Assembly (NCBI GenBank): GCA_020348185.1
Contig: CP070743.1
Coordinates: 1,366,550 to 1,385,473 of the forward strand
Length of the DNA stretch: 18,924 nucleotides
Direction: 5' to 3'
DNA from: Nitrospirota bacterium
GTDB taxonomy: Bacteria > Nitrospirota > Nitrospiria > Nitrospirales > UBA8639
Shown here: piece after piece, positions 1 through 7,703 of the stretch
Layout of the letters: each line of letters begins with the position of its first letter
Numbering within the stretch: the first letter of the stretch is position 1
Notes under the pieces: generated by a model
Told to the model about the DNA's origin: nothing
The model's input: the letters and a program-made list of their open reading frames with translations, nothing else
The model's database searches: none
Translations under genes and position numbers: made by a program

Positions 1-581
1 AGGTAATTCTTTACAGTTTTATCACTCAACCCGAGCGAGGCTGCAATCTCTTTGTTCGTTTTTCCTTCTGCAACCAAGGCCAGCACCGCCTTTTCTTGAG
101 GAGAAAGGGATTCGAGACTACCTTCACCCGATGGCGAGGGGAGAGTCTTCATCCATCGGAAGGCTTGTTTGGTGATTGCCGGATCCAGAATTGATTGGCC
201 GCTTGTGACGATCCTAATGGATCGAATGAGGGTTTCAGTGCCAACATCCTTGAGGAGATACCCATCAGCCCCTGCAAGAAGAGCAGCCATCACCGTTTCC
301 TCATCCGCATAAGAGGTCAGAAAAATAACCCGTGTTTCTGGAGAGCCCTCAAGAATTTTCGCACAGACGCTAATTCCCTCGTTGTCCGGGATTCGGACGT
401 CGAGGAGCACCACGTCGGGTTTCAGTTGGCAAGCCTTGGCCACGGCGTCCGAGGCGGTCCGGGCCTCTCCGACAACCTCAAACCCGGACTCCTGAGAAAG
501 AACGCTCCTCAGACCTCGTAGGACCACTTCATGGTCGTCCACCAGGAGCAGGGTCGTCGTTTGTGGTGTAACGGAGGGCAT
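1..581 (-). CDS. NarL/FixJ-family response regulator (LuxR-type HTH), 3' end outside window
   Basis: This is a cytoplasmic DNA-binding output protein of a two-component system. I read 193 codons from an ATG at 579-581 to the left edge without a stop. The N-terminal receiver domain (residues about 10-125) has the acidic pair D15-D16, phosphoacceptor D61 in the run VVLLDVRIPD, T89 and K111. A linker follows, then a LuxR/NarL helix-turn-helix from residue about 157, with SLSPQEKAVLALVAEGKTN and KEIAASLGLSDKTVKNY visible; only the last part of the HTH is missing. The start lies only 6 bp after the stop of the upstream kinase. Only a weak GGTGA-like ribosome site precedes it, so translational coupling is likely. 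The upstream kinase has the NarX/DesK core that normally phosphorylates this regulator class, so the pairing is probable. Target genes are unknown. Confidence 0.93.
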   Translation of the reverse strand, partial: MPSVTPQTTTLLLVDDHEVVLRGLRSVLSQESGFEVVGEARTASDAVAKACQLKPDVVLLDVRIPDNEGISVCAKILEGSPETRVIFLTSYADEETVMAALLAGADGYLLKDVGTETLIRSIRIVTSGQSILDPAITKQAFRWMKTLPSPSGEGSLESLSPQEKAVLALVAEGKTNKEIAASLGLSDKTVKNY

Positions 582-587
582 GTCAAA

Positions 588-2228
588 TCACCGATCGAGC
601 TTTACCATGATACGAGTCCCTTTTTCTTGGCAGGAATCGAGAGAGAAATCCCCACCTATTTTTCGGGCACGGGCAGTCATATTTTTGAGGCCATGGCCGC
701 CCTCCCCTTCATTGGTCGGTTGGAACCCACTCCCATCATCCCTGATCTCGAGGCAAATACTCTTTCCCCTCTTTTCAAGGGAAATGCTGATGGTTTTTGC
801 ACCCCCATGTCGCAGACTATTGGATAGCGCTTCTTGTACGATAGACGTAAGATGCATGGATTCTTTGCTGGTCAGCTGTTGAACGACGGCCTCCCCGAGG
901 GAAAGGTTGAACATCACCGGTTGGGTGCGGGAAAACTTTGAGACGATCTCCTGAACGGCAACAGAAAAGTCCCCCGGTTGACTCATGGAAACGTCCAGCC
1001 TGGCGATGAAATTACGAATATCGCGCATCAACGAATTGATCTGGCTAATGGAATCATAAATGGATTCCACTGCCGCTGTGGGGTGTTCCATTACCAGTTT
1101 TTTGCTCAATTCCAATCCAAGCCCGAGAGCATAGCAAGACTGCAGCACACTATCATGCAGGTCCTGGCTCATCGCCTCTTGATATTCTAGAGCCTGGAGA
1201 AGCTGGTGCTCTCGTTTGTGGAGGGCATCCTCAATCCATTTCATGTCCGTGATCTCTTGGAGCGATCCCGCTAGGCGAAGCGTATTTCCTGCGTCATCCC
1301 GAATGGCTTGCCCTCGTGCTCTGTACCATCGAAACTCTCCCTGCTTCGTGCAGAGCCGAAGTTCCTCGTCAAAAGGCTCATTTCGCTCGATATGAGCGTT
1401 CCAGGCGGCGAAGAAACGGTCCTGATCCTCCGGATGCAGTCGCGAGGCCCAACTTTCTAACACGTTCGGAAACTCCTCCTCCTTAAATCCAAGCATGGCC
1501 TTAAACCGCGGGGACCACCACACCGGATTCCCGGGAAAACTCCATGCTTCATTGGGTAGACAGGTCGCATTCCAGTACCCCTCAGTTGCCCCATCCACAG
1601 CCAGAGCAAGTCGCGTTTCACTCTCTCGCAGCGCCTGTTCGGTCTTTTTTCGTTCCGCTATCTCCTCCCTCAACGCAAAGTTGGTTTGCTCAAGTTCCGT
1701 GGTACGCGCCAGAATGCGCAACTCCATTTCTTCGCGTGCACGCTCAAGGGCATTTTGCGCTTGATTCCTTTCATAAATGGCAAATTCTCGTTCCAGTGCG
1801 TATCGGTCGAAGTTAGTCCACAAGGCGCGGTGAACCTGTCTGAGCAATTCCTCAAACTCGCATGTTTTCTCTACATAGGCGAAGGCCCCAAGATTCACTG
1901 CCTCCTTCGCTGACTCATAAGACGCCCTCCCGGTATAAATAATGACGCGAATCCGTTCGCGTTTTTGCCGAAGTTGCTCCAAGAGATGTGTACGATTGAG
2001 ATCCGGCAGGCTAAGATCAACGATGGCTACGCTAATATCATCTCGGTAAACATGTCCGAGGGCTTCTGCGGCGGACGTACATGCAATAGCTTCAAGCCCT
2101 TCCTTTTCAAGAACTTCCAGGAGGAGGCTCATGTCAGTCGGATGATCCTCTGCGATCAAAAGGCGCGAAAGCCGACTCCGTTCGTAAGCGGAGGCCCTAC
2201 TGGTTTCCAATTCAGAATGCTGGATCAT
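588..2228 (-). CDS. Hybrid sensor histidine kinase: receiver + coiled coil + PAS + HisKA_3/HATPase
   Basis: The product has 546 residues and no membrane segment, so it is probably cytoplasmic. An N-terminal receiver domain (about 22-135) carries E27-D28, phosphoacceptor D71 (VAIVDLSLPD), T99 and K121. A charged coiled coil (about 143-205) leads to a PAS_3-type fold (about 206-330) containing the LHPEDQDRF and QGEFRWYRARGQAI motifs and ending in the usual SLQEITDMK. The kinase core is the NarX/DesK/NreB class: H-box histidine H358 in QDLHDSVLQSCYALGL, N-box E466-N470 (VQEALSNSLRHG), G1 box DDGSGF (497-502) and G2 box GHGLKNM (511-517). All catalytic elements look intact. A ribosome site AAGGGAGA (plus-strand 2236-2243) precedes the ATG. 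It is 53 bp downstream of another kinase and 6 bp upstream of its likely partner regulator. The receiver at the front suggests that it takes phosphate or a conformational signal from the upstream kinase, which is inference. The sensed ligand is unknown. Confidence 0.93.
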   Translation of the reverse strand: MIQHSELETSRASAYERSRLSRLLIAEDHPTDMSLLLEVLEKEGLEAIACTSAAEALGHVYRDDISVAIVDLSLPDLNRTHLLEQLRQKRERIRVIIYTGRASYESAKEAVNLGAFAYVEKTCEFEELLRQVHRALWTNFDRYALEREFAIYERNQAQNALERAREEMELRILARTTELEQTNFALREEIAERKKTEQALRESETRLALAVDGATEGYWNATCLPNEAWSFPGNPVWWSPRFKAMLGFKEEEFPNVLESWASRLHPEDQDRFFAAWNAHIERNEPFDEELRLCTKQGEFRWYRARGQAIRDDAGNTLRLAGSLQEITDMKWIEDALHKREHQLLQALEYQEAMSQDLHDSVLQSCYALGLGLELSKKLVMEHPTAAVESIYDSISQINSLMRDIRNFIARLDVSMSQPGDFSVAVQEIVSKFSRTQPVMFNLSLGEAVVQQLTSKESMHLTSIVQEALSNSLRHGGAKTISISLEKRGKSICLEIRDDGSGFQPTNEGEGGHGLKNMTARARKIGGDFSLDSCQEKGTRIMVKLDR

Positions 2229-2281
2229 TCTTCAGTCTCCCTTGGTTAAACTCCACTGGTCCATTTTCCATCCATGGTGCA

Positions 2282-4852
2282 TTAGACTTCTTCTCTCCAG
2301 GGCGATCCTCCAGACAACGAGTGCAAAACCAGCTCTGCATTGTCATGGCTCAGGTTACCCAGCTCTTTCCCTGTGCTGTAAGGAAGGCGAAGGCAGAAGG
2401 CGGCGCCACAGCCCTGATCGGCAACGTAATCAAGCTCCCCGCCATGGCGTTCAATGATTTGACGGCTGATCGAGAGACTGAACCCTAGACCTTGGGCCTT
2501 CGTCGAAAAGAGCGGTTCGAATAAATGCTCTCGATCGTGGGGCGACAGCCCGGGGCCAGTGTCATAGATGGTAATGATGGCCAAGTCCCGAGTTTTACTA
2601 GCCGTGAGTAGGATCTCCCCGCTCCTTTCTATGTCCAGGGCAGAATATTGAATCAAATTGGTGAAGACTTGGCTCAAATGAGTCGCATCGGCTTTCAGCA
2701 AAAACGGCTCAGGGTTAAGAGACCAATAAAACTGAATCTCCTCGGGTAGCCTGACTCGCCGATGAACATCTACAAGGATCCGTGACAGATCAACCTCCTC
2801 AATCCTCAATTCTTCCGCTCGAGCAATGGAAAGAAGGTTTTTAATCACCCTATTGGCGCCGACGGTCTCCTCTTCGGCCGTTTCGATATACTCGGCCAAC
2901 TCGGGATCGGTCGGAGGAAGACGGCGTTTTAGAGCATACAGGGCGTTGCGAATGCTTCCCAACGGATTTCGGAGTTCGTGAGCAACACTGCCCGCTAGTT
3001 GGCCAAGGGCGAGAAGACGTGCTTGGGGTGCCACGGACTCCGGCCTCTTCTCAAGGTCCAGCTCGACCCCAGGGATCTCCTGTTGACGTTGGGGGAATAG
3101 CATCGGTGCTTCGCGAACTCTCTGTTCCATTCGTTTTTGATCGGTGATGTCTCTCATAATGCCAAAAAATTTCACAGGGTGATCGCCTTCTGTCACGACG
3201 GTAGGGAGATCATTGAACCAAATGGTTTTCCCATCAGCAGCGATCATACGATACTCAAGGTTTCGAGCCTGGCGCTCGGTCTTGAGCAGAATACGAGCCG
3301 TGCAGGCTCGTTCCCGATCGGCAGGATGGAGATGGGTCTTCCAGAATGTCGATTCGGCCATCCACCTTTCAATGGGATATCCAAGTATACGTTCCGCCTG
3401 TGGACTCACATAGGTAAATCGCATGGTGAGGGGATCCGCTTCCCAGACGATTCCATCGACGGCGGTTGCAAGGTATTGACAACGTATTTGCCATTCCTTA
3501 AGCATTGTCTCGCGAGTTTTTCTTTCCGTGATATCCCTTGCCACGGCAGAAATCATGTTCCCGGCAAGGGACGTCACCCTCCACTGGATCCAGCGGTAAG
3601 AACCGTTCCGACACCGATATCGGTTTTCAAATTCTATGGTTCCGGGACCTGCACCCAACTGCTGAAGAGCAGCGGTCGTCGCCTCACGATCCTCCGAATG
3701 AACCAACTCGATGAAGGGTCTGGACAGAAGCTCATCCGTGGAGAAACCCAAGGTGGTTTCAAAGGCCGGGTTAATCCGTTTATAGTATCCATCGGTCCCC
3801 GCAAGACAGAGCATGTCGCGGGAGGCATTAAAAAATTGATCGCGCCGCTCTTGGTCCCGTATGCGCTCGGTAATGTCTACTCCGATGCCTGCGAGCAGGG
3901 TTTCACCGGCATAGTTCCGAAATGGGAACTTGAACACCAGCCAGTGATGCGTCTCTCCGTTTAAAGCGTTGATCTGTTCCTCAGATTGCACAACGCCGTT
4001 CCCCGCTAGAACCATTCGGTCATGAGCATGCAGTTTCTTGGCTGTTTCGGGAGGCCAAAGGTCAAAAACCGTTTTCTCAAGCCACATTTCTGCAGGTCTT
4101 GAAAACAATTGACAGAAGGACTCGTTAACGTGACAGTACCGCCCTTCTCCATCCTGTAAAAATGCGGGAGCGGGGCTGTGGGTGAGAAAAAGCTGAAACC
4201 ACTCTTCCCGGGTACGAAGTTCCCTTTCTGCCCACTTGCGCTCGATGAATCCCCCAATTTGGGCACCAAACGCGGTGAACATTTGACGGTGTCCGGGTGT
4301 CAAGGAAATTGGGGAGAAAGTCATAAACTCCAGGACCCCAATGCACCGATTCGCCACAACGAGGGGGAAAGCGATCGCGCCCTGGAGGGCAGCTTCGGCT
4401 GCTTTTGAAGGGTGGGGAAAATCAGCAAGGACACGGACATCATCGATTGTGGCGGGTTCGACGGCGGCCCAGACTTTTCCCGGGAGCCCCCTTCCTTCTG
4501 TATAGACCATAGATCTGACGATTGTTTCAAAATGCTCCAGCCCAGCCTCAGCCTCGGTCCACGTTTCCGAACAGTGCAATCGTTCGAGAGTCGCATCGGC
4601 TTCCCAATAGGCAGCAAAGGACCAGCCCCAATGTTGGCTAATCAGTTGTAAAGCAAATTTCATCCCTGTAGGGACGGAGTCAGCCTGGGCCAATCCCTCT
4701 CCGAGGAAATACTGCATTGCCAAGCGTTGGTCGCTTTGCCTTCTCTGTTTCTTCTCCCGCTCGAGGCATTGCCTTGAGCTGATAATCCGCTTCACCAGCA
4801 TCATCACCAGGAGAAGCATCACCAAGACTTGCCCAATTTCCAAGACAGTCAT
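2282..4852 (-). CDS. Membrane-anchored sensor histidine kinase with GAF and three PAS domains
   Basis: The reading frame begins at a first ATG at 4861 (859 residues). AGAGGG (plus-strand 4862-4867) abuts that codon but sits 9 nt from the ATG at 4852, so I choose the latter; numbering below is from the 4861 ATG. A single hydrophobic segment (5-26) probably anchors it in the inner membrane with everything else cytoplasmic. A GAF domain (about 55-205) is followed by three PAS domains (about 218-335, 338-447, 455-575), each ending in a VDITER, ARDITER or MRDITDQ tail. The HisKA domain has H628 in GSVAHELRNPLGS. The ATPase domain has the G1 motif DTGPG (767-771), an F-box-like LFEPLFSTKAQGLGFSL and the HGG motif near 806. 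In the N-box (QVFTNLIQYSALD) the second, magnesium-binding asparagine is replaced by Y739. Kinase activity may therefore be weak or altered. It is the first gene of the three-gene operon. Confidence 0.9.
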   Translation of the reverse strand: MTVLEIGQVLVMLLLVMMLVKRIISSRQCLEREKKQRRQSDQRLAMQYFLGEGLAQADSVPTGMKFALQLISQHWGWSFAAYWEADATLERLHCSETWTEAEAGLEHFETIVRSMVYTEGRGLPGKVWAAVEPATIDDVRVLADFPHPSKAAEAALQGAIAFPLVVANRCIGVLEFMTFSPISLTPGHRQMFTAFGAQIGGFIERKWAERELRTREEWFQLFLTHSPAPAFLQDGEGRYCHVNESFCQLFSRPAEMWLEKTVFDLWPPETAKKLHAHDRMVLAGNGVVQSEEQINALNGETHHWLVFKFPFRNYAGETLLAGIGVDITERIRDQERRDQFFNASRDMLCLAGTDGYYKRINPAFETTLGFSTDELLSRPFIELVHSEDREATTAALQQLGAGPGTIEFENRYRCRNGSYRWIQWRVTSLAGNMISAVARDITERKTRETMLKEWQIRCQYLATAVDGIVWEADPLTMRFTYVSPQAERILGYPIERWMAESTFWKTHLHPADRERACTARILLKTERQARNLEYRMIAADGKTIWFNDLPTVVTEGDHPVKFFGIMRDITDQKRMEQRVREAPMLFPQRQQEIPGVELDLEKRPESVAPQARLLALGQLAGSVAHELRNPLGSIRNALYALKRRLPPTDPELAEYIETAEEETVGANRVIKNLLSIARAEELRIEEVDLSRILVDVHRRVRLPEEIQFYWSLNPEPFLLKADATHLSQVFTNLIQYSALDIERSGEILLTASKTRDLAIITIYDTGPGLSPHDREHLFEPLFSTKAQGLGFSLSISRQIIERHGGELDYVADQGCGAAFCLRLPYSTGKELGNLSHDNAELVLHSLSGGSPWREEV

Positions 4853-4900
4853 AGACGACATCCCTCTAGGACTGTGTGTTTGGGTAATGTTCCAACCTCA

Positions 4901-4928
4901 TGAACCTCGGGTCCCCCGCCGCGGTTCA
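4901..4928. repeat. Inverted repeat in leader of kinase operon
   Basis: The arms TGAACCTCGG and CCGCGGTTCA are complementary at 9 of 10 positions and enclose 8 bases. The repeat lies about 50 bp upstream of the kinase-operon start and could be an operator dyad or a leader hairpin. No protein can be assigned from the sequence. Confidence 0.45.
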
Positions 4929-5071
4929 GAACTGCCCATGCCCCCGTACGAAGCTCATATATGTTCGAACTGGCGTGAGTAGCGAGACACACAAATCCTC
5001 TTCAACCTCCCCTTTCTGTAACGCGGTAGGCTCTCTCAGGATTGGAGGATACGATTTTTGGGAAACGGACG

Positions 5072-5093
5072 CACCTGGCGAAGTCGCCAGGTG
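5072..5093. promoter_or_regulatory. Lux box (AHL-LuxR binding site) upstream of luxI
   Basis: This is a perfect palindrome, arms CACCTGGCGA and TCGCCAGGTG around a central AG. The inner 20 bp begin with ACCTG and end with CAGGT, the outer bases of classical lux/las boxes, and have the same 20-bp dyad layout. Its centre is about 81 bp before the luxI ATG, compatible with a site near -40 of the luxI promoter. It also lies in the shared upstream region of the divergent kinase operon. I could not identify a convincing -10 element, so the transcription start is not placed. Binding by the LuxR encoded at 6034-6822 is inference. Confidence 0.82.
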
Positions 5094-5152
5094 ACTAAAT
5101 GGCGTAAAAAGTGAAACATGTGCCTCTATGGCCCCGATCCTGGGCGCTTTAT

Positions 5153-5159
5153 AAGGAGG
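5153..5159 (+). promoter_or_regulatory. Strong ribosome binding site of luxI
   Basis: AAGGAGG is a near-perfect match to the anti-Shine-Dalgarno sequence and ends 4 nt before the ATG at 5164. It fixes the luxI start. Confidence 0.8.
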
Positions 5160-5163
5160 CAGT

Positions 5164-5916
5164 ATGGTTGCCCTGCATGACATCGGATTTCAGGAAGGAG
5201 AATTCTTGGTCAAAACGCTTTGCGAACAGAAGGAACTTGAGGAGGCCTATCGGTTACGCCACAAGGTGTTCTCCCAAAACCTTAAGTGGGTCCCTTCTTC
5301 GGAAGATGAGATGGAGGTGGATCCCTATGATGCCTTGGCAACATCCGTTGGACTACTTGCAGGCTCCGGAAGGTTGTTAGGAATGTTTCGCCTCTTGTCC
5401 ACGCAAGGGCCATTCATGCTTGAAAATGAATTTCGGTCCGTTTTGCTGCCGGGGTGTTCGCTCCGAAAGGAAGCGGATACGGTCGAAATCACGAGGCTCA
5501 CCGTGGACCCAAGTTTGAACGAAAAAGGGCTTTCTTCGCGTCTGATGCTGGTCTTGTTTAAAGGCGTCTATCAGTGGTCGATCGGTAACAATATCCGTTA
5601 CTTGTATATGGTGGTCGAAAAGCGTTTCCTTCGTATCCTTCGTGCTATTGGCTTTCCTTGTGAGCCCATAAGCCCGCCCAAGTCGCTCCCTCCCGCCGGT
5701 GCTCTGTCATTGGCAGCTATCTTGGATTGGGAGCAATTCAGATATGACTCTGGGAGAAAGCGACCGGAGTTCCTCGATTGGATGGAATCCTTGGGAAGGG
5801 TGAATCCTTTTGGCGAGGAGGGCTTACCCTCAAGGATGCCGGGGAGGGCCGCGTTAGAGTCCGCGATGGGGAACAAAGACGAGCTGAGTACGACTGGCGA
5901 GCTTGTCAGGGTTTAA
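5164..5916 (+). CDS. luxI: LuxI-family acyl-homoserine-lactone synthase
   Basis: The enzyme should make an N-acyl-homoserine lactone signal in the cytoplasm from S-adenosylmethionine and an acyl carrier (acyl-ACP or acyl-CoA). The product has 250 residues with the GNAT-like LuxI fold. All eight residues usually invariant in LuxI proteins appear in the right order: R32 and F36 (LRHKVF), W42, E51-D53-D56 (DEMEVDPYDA), R76 (GMFRLL), F90 (NEF), and E108-R111 (VEITRL). The GPFMLENEF segment resembles GPYML-N-F of LasI. The family usually has about 190-220 residues; here about 40 extra residues form a C-terminal tail (after about 205) of unknown role. It is preceded by a strong ribosome site and a perfect lux box, implying autoinduction. 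It converges on a LuxR gene 117 bp away. The exosortase-associated acyltransferases are a related alternative, but the intact LuxI residues and the LuxR neighbour argue against it. The acyl chain made cannot be read from sequence. Confidence 0.92.
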   Translation: MVALHDIGFQEGEFLVKTLCEQKELEEAYRLRHKVFSQNLKWVPSSEDEMEVDPYDALATSVGLLAGSGRLLGMFRLLSTQGPFMLENEFRSVLLPGCSLRKEADTVEITRLTVDPSLNEKGLSSRLMLVLFKGVYQWSIGNNIRYLYMVVEKRFLRILRAIGFPCEPISPPKSLPPAGALSLAAILDWEQFRYDSGRKRPEFLDWMESLGRVNPFGEEGLPSRMPGRAALESAMGNKDELSTTGELVRV

Positions 5917-5948
5917 GGGGTAGAGGAAATCGTCCCTGGAAGAGTGAA

Positions 5949-5983
5949 TGAGTTCCTGTTCCGGATGCGGGCGGTAGAACTCA
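5949..5983. repeat. Inverted repeat between convergent luxI and luxR
   Basis: Perfect 7-bp arms TGAGTTC and GAACTCA are separated by 21 bases that themselves hold a CCG/CGG pair. The repeat sits in the 117-bp gap between the two convergent genes. There is no T-run on either side, so a bidirectional terminator role is possible but not shown. Confidence 0.35.
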
Positions 5984-6033
5984 ACCTGAAAGCATGTGGG
6001 GAAATTTTCTGGGGCGGGAGAAGCGGATCGTCC

Positions 6034-6822
6034 TTATGCCGTGTGAGAAATCATTCTGTTTTCAACGGCCATCGCGACCGCCTGGGTCCTGGAGGTGACA
6101 TCGAGCTTGCAAAAAATACCCTCAACATGGAAGCGAACAGTCCGTTCCGTTACTCCAAGTATCCGCGAGATTTCCCAGTTCGTTTTCCCTTGGGTCATCC
6201 ATTTGAGTACGCTGAGCTCTCTTGGTGAGAGAGAGAAGGCCATGACAGGAGAAGGAGATGGAGTGTTTTGTACCAAGGGGTAGTGAAGATGATGCGCTAA
6301 GTATTCAAGTGCTCCAGCGTAGTGTGGATTCTCGGCCTTGTTCGTACCGGCGAAAGAAAAAAAACTGCAGAGGCCTCGTTGAGAATCAAATGCACCAGCC
6401 GTTACCCCACCCGCCAGGCCGAATGACCGGGCATGCTCAATAAATTCTTCCTCCTTCTTGGAGCCGGCCGTCTTGTAGGTGCTAGACCAAACTTGAGTCT
6501 GAAAATTCTTCGCATGGGAAACTAATACAGGGTCTACCTCTGCGTATCCGTTCTTGGCGTAATGATACAGCCAGTCGTTAGGATAACTTTCATTGAGAAG
6601 GTGGGAAAATTCTTGAACATTTCCCAATGGCCCGACGGCCGCAACACCGGCAATGATAAATTCGCAGGGAAACACCTTCCGAATCTGACCGAGGACGTAC
6701 TTAATTTCCTCATCAGTTTTTGCTTCCACCGAATAATGAAAAACCTCCAGGAAGTCCTGGAGTTCGCGTTTAGAAAAATGGCGAAAGGACTCAAAAGGGA
6801 AGGGTTTCTTCTTGTTGTTCAT
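6034..6822 (-). CDS. luxR: LuxR-family AHL-responsive transcriptional regulator
   Basis: This is the likely receptor for the AHL made by the neighbouring synthase. I use the ATG at 6820-6822 (262 residues); an in-frame TTG at 6831 would add three residues, and neither has a strong ribosome site. The N-terminal autoinducer-binding domain (about 25-185) keeps the TraR ligand-pocket residues with exact spacing: W84 and Y88 (NDWLYHYAKNGY), D97-P98 (EVDPV) and W112, followed by the glycine-rich FGLAGGVT. The C-terminal LuxR-type HTH (about 197-257) has SLSPRELSVLKWMTQGKTNW and TERTVRFHVEGIFCKL, including the conserved glutamate and glycine. This two-domain layout separates it from the phospho-dependent NarL regulator at the left edge. 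The convergent arrangement with luxI is less usual than tandem. Its most obvious target is the palindrome at 5072-5093. Confidence 0.93.
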   Translation of the reverse strand: MNNKKKPFPFESFRHFSKRELQDFLEVFHYSVEAKTDEEIKYVLGQIRKVFPCEFIIAGVAAVGPLGNVQEFSHLLNESYPNDWLYHYAKNGYAEVDPVLVSHAKNFQTQVWSSTYKTAGSKKEEEFIEHARSFGLAGGVTAGAFDSQRGLCSFFSFAGTNKAENPHYAGALEYLAHHLHYPLVQNTPSPSPVMAFSLSPRELSVLKWMTQGKTNWEISRILGVTERTVRFHVEGIFCKLDVTSRTQAVAMAVENRMISHTA

Positions 6823-7456
6823 GGTCAACAATCAATGGTCTTCAATAACCATCCCTTTTGTGGGAGCTTGGTTAATTCGATAGCGTGCTCGCCCTAACAC
6901 CGGGCAGATTGAAAGACGCTGCCCCCTTTAAATGGAAATACACGGACACTGGATAGTCTCGATCGAATATATAGGAAATTTTCGAAGAGATTCGACTCGG
7001 GGAAAGAAAAAAATGCCTCAAGAAACGAAGTCCCGTTATTCGGGCTGCGGGTACGTATTTTGGCGTGTAGAAATGTTGGCTGATACGGGAGGGAAACTAA
7101 AATAGAATTGAACAATAGCATAAGAAAATACCTTAGACTGAGAAAGGAGATTATTCTCCTCATGTGTAGTCTTTGCTTTTCTTAGGTACCCTTGTCACCG
7201 AGATAGATCTATATAGCCTTTATCATATTTATTAGGAATGAAGTTGTAAAGGGAGCCGTTTGCCTGTATTCAAGTAGGAACATTCGGAGGGGGTATAGGC
7301 CCTGGCGCTTGTAGGAATTAAGGCCCCACAGGAGTCGGGCAGGAGAAAATTTCCTGTAGGACAATATCTGACAGGTGCCTTGATTGTTAAAAGAAAATGA
7401 TGGGGATGAAAACCGATTTTTGGGATACTGGTACCGGTAGCTAGTAGCCTAAGACA
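6823..7456. other. Non-coding region upstream of luxR
   Basis: I see no convincing gene in these roughly 630 bases. The minus-strand frames present (for example 6894-7163) lack ribosome sites and biased codon use. The luxR promoter must lie at the left end, but I cannot place -10 and -35 boxes with confidence. An inverted repeat GGGCAG...CTGCCC (about 6902-6924) lies about 80 bp upstream of luxR. No second lux box of good quality is visible. Confidence 0.5.
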
Positions 7457-7703
7457 CTTAGGGTCGCTATAAATAATAGATTGCTCGATCAGTGCTATGG
7501 CCTCCTCCACGGGTGAAAAAGAGTTCCTCATTCAGTAATTCCTCACGCAATTTCCCGATCAAACTTTCCACCTAGCCAATCTCCTACAGACTGCCGGATT
7601 CAAGAAACAACGTCTGGGCGACCATCCGAGCCAAACAGTGCCGGAGCACCTTCATGGTGTCATCGAACCCTTTATCGCAACGCCGGGAGGCCGGACTTGC
7701 ACC
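7457..7703 (-). pseudogene. Remnant of IS3-family transposase OrfB (DDE integrase core)
   Basis: Reading the minus strand gives a decayed copy of the C-terminal part of IS3-family OrfB. A segment resembling RSDNGPEF (read here as RRCDKGFDD, with the second catalytic aspartate) is followed by LARMVAQTLFLESGS, where the family has LARLGVKTLFIEPGS. Next comes EIG and VESLIGKLREELLNEELF, where the family has ENGYVESFNGKLRDELLNGE (catalytic glutamate in VES). After a one-base frame change near 7510 it continues VEEAIALIEQ. Two in-frame TAG codons (7584-7586 and 7572-7574) interrupt it. The 5' half of the gene and the element ends are not recognisable. The family assignment is from memory of conserved motifs. 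Confidence 0.75.

Noticed and set aside
3137..3964. 275-codon plus-strand frame inside the first kinase gene
   Set aside because: Antisense to well-recognised PAS domains; no coding signature of its own.
6894..7163. 89-codon minus-strand frame starting with a hydrophobic segment
   Set aside because: No ribosome site, no recognisable similarity, biased to F/S/L as expected of AT-rich non-coding DNA.
7351..7376. CCTGT...ACAGG pair resembling a second lux box
   Set aside because: The arms are separated by 13 bases rather than 8-10, the interior is not symmetric, and it lies between a transposase remnant and no nearby promoter.
7232..7531. 99-codon minus-strand frame with a good GAGGA before its ATG
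   Set aside because: Its start and first 35 codons are the out-of-frame tail of the IS3 OrfB remnant, so the ribosome site is part of old coding DNA.
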